Below, piece after piece: positions 60,393-64,000 of a stretch of DNA of 64,000 nucleotides. Within the stretch, counting starts at the first letter, position 1, and every line of letters begins with the position of its first letter. The DNA is from Spirosoma sp. KUDC1026 (GTDB lineage: Bacteria > Bacteroidota > Bacteroidia > Cytophagales > Spirosomataceae), in contig NZ_CP056032.1 of the NCBI RefSeq assembly GCF_013375035.1, forward strand, positions 3,204,001-3,268,000, in the 5' to 3' direction. Below the pieces are notes generated by a model, which was given only the letters and a program-made list of their open reading frames with translations, was not told the DNA's origin and ran no database searches. The position numbers and the translations under genes were made by a program.

Positions 60393-61475
60393 TTATTTTT
60401 TTGCTTTTGCTTTGGCAGGCTTGTCTGTTTCGGCTGCTTTTGCCTTAGTGGGTTTTTTCTCCTTGGTAGGTTCTCCTACTTCAGGGGCGGCCGTTGCTTT
60501 TGCCGGTTTCGCCGGAGCAGGCGCACCAATCGAGTTCCGGACGAAGGTTCCCCAGGTCAGGTTGTCTTTGCCTGACTGCGCGGTTTTAGCCCGTTCGATG
60601 GCCATATTGGCAGCGGCTTCAACTACCCAGTCGAAGTTGGCCTGACCGACTGAGTTTACGTCGGCATCAGGAGCAGGATTACAGAAATCGATAGCAATAG
60701 GGATACCATCGCGAACGGCGAACTCGACCGTGTTGAAATCGTAACCCAAACCGTGATTCAGCTTCAGGACGTAGTCTTTGATCGTTGCCAGCAGTTTCTT
60801 ACCCGCGTCGCCGGTTACTTTCAACTGTGAGTCATAGCGGAGATGGTGCGGATTCCGGGGCTCGTATGGCATAATCAGCACCTCTTTGCCGCCGATGCAG
60901 TAGCAGCGTACATAGTCCGTGAAGTCGATGGCTTCCTGATAGAGCATAACCAGCTGACCAGTTTCGTCATAAGCCCGGAACATCTCCTCCGGATTGTCGA
61001 CTTTGTACACGTTCTTCCAGCCGCCACCGGAGTGCGGCTTCATGAAGGCTGGAAAGCCGATGTGGTTAAAAATACCGTCCCAGTTCATATTCTGCAGGTT
61101 CCGGAACGAATTATGGTTCGTATCGTCGGGCCGGTGTTTCGACGGCAGCAGGATGGTTTTCGGGACCGGGACGCCCAGTTGCACCGCCAGCGCGTTGTTA
61201 AAGAACTTCTCATCGGCGCTCCACCAGAATGGGTTGTTAATAACGGCCGTGCCGGTAAGTGCTGCGTTTTTGAGGTACGCTTTATAGAACGGTACGTCCT
61301 GCGAAATCCGGTCAATGATAACGGCGTAGTCGGTGGGAACGCTCTGTTCAACCTGATCGATGCTGACGAACTCGGCGGGAAAATCTTTTTGCTTTTCGTT
61401 GACCCGATCCACGAAAGCCTGGGGGAATGTATTCTCCTGACCGAATAGGATACCAATTTTCTTTTGCGTGCTCAT
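60393..61475 (-). CDS. ATP-grasp family protein with Lys/Ala/Pro-rich tail
   Basis: 360 residues. ATP-grasp features: GFPAFMKPHSGGGWKNVY (ATP-binding Lys and Gly loop), YQEAIDF, then NTVEFAVRDGIPIAIDFCNP-AP with the Mg-binding Glu and Asn. The catalytic core ends near residue 310. The last ~45 residues (GAPAPAKPAKATAAPEV, then EKKPTKAKAAETDKPAKAKAKK) form a basic disordered tail like histone H1 or Alba-type extensions. Substrate unknown; the family joins carboxylates to amines or thiols. Own terminator downstream; a hairpin with U-run lies 115 bp upstream. Confidence 0.85.
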   Translation of the reverse strand: MSTQKKIGILFGQENTFPQAFVDRVNEKQKDFPAEFVSIDQVEQSVPTDYAVIIDRISQDVPFYKAYLKNAALTGTAVINNPFWWSADEKFFNNALAVQLGVPVPKTILLPSKHRPDDTNHNSFRNLQNMNWDGIFNHIGFPAFMKPHSGGGWKNVYKVDNPEEMFRAYDETGQLVMLYQEAIDFTDYVRCYCIGGKEVLIMPYEPRNPHHLRYDSQLKVTGDAGKKLLATIKDYVLKLNHGLGYDFNTVEFAVRDGIPIAIDFCNPAPDADVNSVGQANFDWVVEAAANMAIERAKTAQSGKDNLTWGTFVRNSIGAPAPAKPAKATAAPEVGEPTKEKKPTKAKAAETDKPAKAKAKK

Positions 61476-61585
61476 AATGAGTTAGTTAAGTATTTGGATG
61501 TTGGTTGTAGTAAAGACAATGGGGAAAATAAGGTTTTGCTTTACGCTGTTGGCGCACCGGCAAGATGCGTGGTTTACGGTAAGAA

Positions 61586-61619
61586 ACAAAAAAGCCTGGG
61601 CGTTGTTGGCCAGGCTTTT
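61586..61619 (-). terminator. hairpin with U-run upstream of the ATP-grasp gene
   Basis: AAAAGCCTGG / CCAGGCTTTT stem with a 10-nt loop, followed on the minus strand by TTTTTTGTTT. No minus-strand gene ends here, so it could be an attenuator of the ATP-grasp gene or end a small transcript from the gap. Confidence 0.5.
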
Positions 61620-61745
61620 CCATATGTCAGCTTGTAATTTGATTAATGATTCAATAGTAATTGACTGTCAAATGAGATTAGTAGCTCGAACGATGTTTAC
61701 TGTAGATTTATTTTTCTTAAATTATCACACATTCAAAAACACGGT

Positions 61746-62675
61746 ATGTACGGCCCAATAGACGATATTATTCCAAAGGAGCCAGACCCACATGTTAAAG
61801 AATTGGTAGATAAACTTGGTACTGTTATAGACCACTTCGTTGATTTCGGATCCAACGTTCTAAAATGGGATACGGAGGTGAGAAGAACAGATGCTTATAA
61901 TACACCTGTTATTATGTCCTTCAGGCATTTCCTGGAGCTTGTCGATTCTATATCGATTTTAGTAAAGCAATCGTCGATCGATCCTTGCAAGCTAATACTC
62001 AGAGGAATACTAGAAACATACATTAGTCTTTCTTATATGCTTGAAAAGGACACTGAAGACCGAGGTATGGCTTTTTTAGTCTGGCATGTTCACCAACAAA
62101 TCAAAGCTTGGCAACGGACTGACGCTGATTCTGAAATGGGAAAACAGATAAGAAGCAATTTGAGTAAAGATCAACATGTTAAAAACCTTATTGTTCCAAC
62201 AGACCCTAGAGCTAAAAAGAAGATTGAAGCGTTGGAGGCATTACTGCGAGAGCCAGCCTACCAAAAAGCGGAAGAAGAATATCAGCGGTTACGAAGGTTA
62301 AAAGAAAAGAATCCACCTTGGTACCGATTCTTCAATGGCTACTCAAGTATTGAAGAATTGGCGAAACACCTAAATTGTATAGGCATATATGATGTTGTTT
62401 ATCGTCGATGGTCAGGGCCGGTTCATGGCACTGATGTTATTGTAGGTAAGGCAAGCATAGCAGCCGATGGCAGTGCTGAGATCTTTCAAATAAGGCACTT
62501 TGGGCATTTACAAGAAGTAACGCAATGGGTTATGTCCTTGTCTCTTATGGTGTTTGAGCTTTACATCAACAAACGGGTAGCTAACAAAAAAAGCGACTAC
62601 ATAGCTTGGTATTTAACGATTAGAGAACCGTTTCTTTGGGTATCTAGTCGAGAACCCATAATAACTTTTATATAA
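61746..62675 (+). CDS. DUF5677-family protein, AT-rich
   Basis: 309 residues, soluble and helical, no signal peptide. DUF5677 layout: SFRHFLELVDSISILV, ILRGILETYISLSYML (the conserved R..LE.YI), and YRRWSGPVHGTDV with a conserved His. The family occurs sporadically near mobile and defence genes and has no proven function. Base composition is visibly AT-richer than the rest of the window (A-rich codons such as AAA, ATA, TTA), which suggests recent acquisition. Confidence 0.75.
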   Translation: MYGPIDDIIPKEPDPHVKELVDKLGTVIDHFVDFGSNVLKWDTEVRRTDAYNTPVIMSFRHFLELVDSISILVKQSSIDPCKLILRGILETYISLSYMLEKDTEDRGMAFLVWHVHQQIKAWQRTDADSEMGKQIRSNLSKDQHVKNLIVPTDPRAKKKIEALEALLREPAYQKAEEEYQRLRRLKEKNPPWYRFFNGYSSIEELAKHLNCIGIYDVVYRRWSGPVHGTDVIVGKASIAADGSAEIFQIRHFGHLQEVTQWVMSLSLMVFELYINKRVANKKSDYIAWYLTIREPFLWVSSREPIITFI

Positions 62676-62783
62676 ATCGGTAAGGCTACTAGCGGCCGGC
62701 CTGTTGCTAGTTATTGAGCCCGCTCCTCGGGGCGGTACGTTTTGCCGGTAACTTTCTCGTACACCAATGCATTCGATAAGCGC

Positions 62784-62918
62784 ATGAAATTTGTGCCCGT
62801 CAACACGCTACCCGACGAGATTCTGTCCGGACGCACGCTGCTTAATGAGTTCGTTGTCGACCAGATACAGGGCAAAGACGTGGCTAAAAATCGGGAGATC
62901 TGGGGGTATTATAAATGA
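62784..62918 (+). CDS. 44-residue ORF, likely remnant of a larger gene
   Basis: The frame begins at ATG 62784, reads KFVPVNTLPDEILSGRTLLN onward and ends IWGYYK; it is open upstream to about 62718 without an ATG (GRYVLPVTFSYTNAF). This looks like the C-terminal part of a longer, decayed gene. Its stop overlaps the ATG of the next ORF (ATGA, 62915-62918). Family not recognised. Confidence 0.3.
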   Translation: MKFVPVNTLPDEILSGRTLLNEFVVDQIQGKDVAKNREIWGYYK

Positions 62919-63055
62919 AAAAGATTCTGCCTTTGCTGTTCGTAGCTATAGTCTGGCTATCAGGCTGCAAGAAAGAGGATGAAATTGATCCGAACTTTGC
63001 GGCCAGTGTTTCTGGTCGTTATGCGCTGACTTGTTATGCGGATGTGATACCCTGA
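62915..63055 (+). CDS. 46-residue lipoprotein, probably truncated
   Basis: Starts at the ATG overlapping the previous stop. A clear signal and lipobox (KKILPLLFVAIVWLSGC) are followed by KKEDEIDPNFAASVSG and an early stop at 63053-63055. The leader is complete but the mature part is far shorter than usual, so the gene is probably broken or a remnant. Confidence 0.45.
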   Translation: MKKILPLLFVAIVWLSGCKKEDEIDPNFAASVSGRYALTCYADVIP

Positions 63056-63088
63056 TTAATAAGTGAATAAGAAGGGGAGGGTAAAGCA

Positions 63089-63733
63089 TTACAAAGTAGA
63101 TTCTTTCAGCAGCGTTGTCGGGTTAGCGTACTGCAAAATGCCCGCCCAGTTGCCTTTTAGCTGGTAACGTTGCCCGGTCGTTACATTCTCCAGATTACCC
63201 TCAAAGGAGCAGGTGAGCCGATAAACCGTAATCTGGTGGCTGATGTCAATTTTCGATCTGGGCGGGATGTTAACCGTCAGCGTGCTTTTCTGACCAAACC
63301 CGTAGGGCTTTTGCTGTTCGATAGTGCTGAGTGGGTATGTGTCAATGGAACGGTCAAACCGGTTATTACCATACCAATGTTCGGGTACACTAACTGCGTA
63401 CTGATTCAGGTCCACTTCCTGGGGGAGCTGAGTGGTTGGGTCAAGGGTAAACTGGGATGTTTTGACCAATCCCCCGAAACTTTCTTCAACCTGCCGAGTC
63501 GCGAGAACGGAACCTGTGTTCTGTACGCTTGAGCCTTTCAGTTGCAGCGTCGTTGTATCGACTCGATCACCCGGTGCAACAAAGTATCGGATGTCTTTGA
63601 GCACGTATTGATCCGGTGCTAACGCAACAGAGTCTACCGACTCAGGTTTGGAACAAGCACTCAGTAGAGCGGCAACAAATAAACCAAGCCATGCTACGTG
63701 AGCGGAAAGCGCTCTTTGTCGTTGGTTGTTCAT
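63089..63733 (-). CDS. lipoprotein of unknown function
   Basis: 214 residues. Signal and lipobox (LFVAALLSAC, C27) are clear. The mature part is strand-rich with QEVDLNQYAVSVPEHWYGNN and ISHQITVYRLTCSFEGNLEN, suggesting one or two beta-sandwich domains. No named family was recognised. It is convergent with the truncated lipoprotein ORF. Downstream of its start to the window end (63734-64000) no gene was found; the sequence becomes A/T-rich near 63905-63945. Confidence 0.7.
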   Translation of the reverse strand: MNNQRQRALSAHVAWLGLFVAALLSACSKPESVDSVALAPDQYVLKDIRYFVAPGDRVDTTTLQLKGSSVQNTGSVLATRQVEESFGGLVKTSQFTLDPTTQLPQEVDLNQYAVSVPEHWYGNNRFDRSIDTYPLSTIEQQKPYGFGQKSTLTVNIPPRSKIDISHQITVYRLTCSFEGNLENVTTGQRYQLKGNWAGILQYANPTTLLKESTL

Positions 63734-64000
63734 CTGAAACGTTGAGTTTAGACTGGTTAATAACCTCTGGCAGCTTCACGGTCAGTAATGACACGATTAG
63801 TAAAGAACTAAACTGTCCGTTTTTTACTCGATAGTCAATTCTCAAGTGAAGGCTTACCCAACGCTACAGCCTTGCTCAGCCCGTAAATGGTCGGAAATTA
63901 TAAGCTTGGTCAAAAAAAATATACAAAAAATATAAAAAACAGTAAGGGTAAGTGCCAGATGACTTGTCTATACGATTGCCGCCGGTAGAAAACACCTACT

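Noticed and set aside
50884-61475. RiPP or graspetide biosynthetic cluster made of TldD/TldE and the ATP-grasp protein
   Set aside because: No precursor-like short ORF was seen in the gaps, and a strong terminator separates the ATP-grasp gene from the array.
61498-61761. 87-codon frame on the plus strand before the DUF5677 gene
   Set aside because: Runs through a strong hairpin, has no family resemblance or typical codon use, and overlaps the real ATG.
1-64000. tRNA, rRNA or CRISPR array
   Set aside because: No T-loop/anticodon-stem arrangement, rRNA motif or regular direct-repeat spacing was seen on reading both strands; a covariance-model search would be decisive.
63734-64000. 67-codon minus-strand frame near the window end
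   Set aside because: It overlaps the start of the lipoprotein gene in another frame and has no features of its own.

Overview
The window reads as chromosomal DNA of a member of the Bacteroidota, most likely a Cytophagales bacterium of the Spirosoma type. Grounds: a type IX secretion protein (PorQ), promoters of the Bacteroidota TAnnTTTG type, a CzcA efflux pump fused to a TolC-like domain, DUF4159/MoxR/DUF58/BatA/DUF4175 genes in a row, a GH3-family protein and many SpI/SpII-exported proteins. Base composition is a little above 50% GC, apart from an AT-richer patch near 61.7-62.7 kb. No rRNA, tRNA or CRISPR array was seen.

Layout. 1-2.6 kb: two divergent exported proteins (an Asp-box/Fn3 protein cut by the window edge, and a lipoprotein). 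2.6-4.6 kb: OmpR-type two-component system. 4.8-9.8 kb: Crp-like regulator, HD hydrolase, small membrane proteins, AraC regulator and CDF metal transporter. 9.9-14.3 kb: Nudix hydrolase, LysE-type exporter, HXXEE-like protein, surE and a GH3 gene. 14.6-22.4 kb: a 974-residue metallopeptidase/propeller/barrel protein, an uncharacterised three-gene set (two coiled-coil proteins and a membrane-anchored Ppx/GppA-like protein) and a Wzi-like protein. 22.6-31 kb: esterase lipoprotein, stand-alone Hsp70 ATPase, frameshifted pirin, MsrA, MiaE and an AddB-like nuclease. 31-33.4 kb: KdsC-like phosphatase, PorQ and a secreted protein. 34-41.6 kb: heavy-metal efflux operon whose czcA-tolC gene is split by a 1007-bp IS982-family element. 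41.7-50 kb: GNAT, DUF4159, MoxR, DUF58, BatA, DUF4175 and BatA-associated genes on one strand. 50.9-60 kb: three tandem TldD-TldE pairs. 60.4-64 kb: ATP-grasp protein, DUF5677 protein, two tiny ORFs and a lipoprotein.

Most unusual points. (1) Three TldD/TldE metalloprotease pairs stand in tandem; every TldD carries an N-terminal twin-arginine signal while no TldE does. The copies look like products of duplication of an E-D unit, because E1 resembles E2 and D2 resembles D3. (2) A set of long imperfect palindromes, whose arms are built from short repeated words, fills several gene gaps. Two of them lie in frame inside coding sequences (the AddB-like gene and czcA), and the czcA one shares words with an intergenic copy 21 kb away. 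(3) The czcA-tolC fusion is broken by an IS with perfect 17-bp ends and a 6-bp target duplication; removing the IS restores a 1486-codon frame. (4) The pirin gene has a frameshift just before its conserved C-terminal motif.
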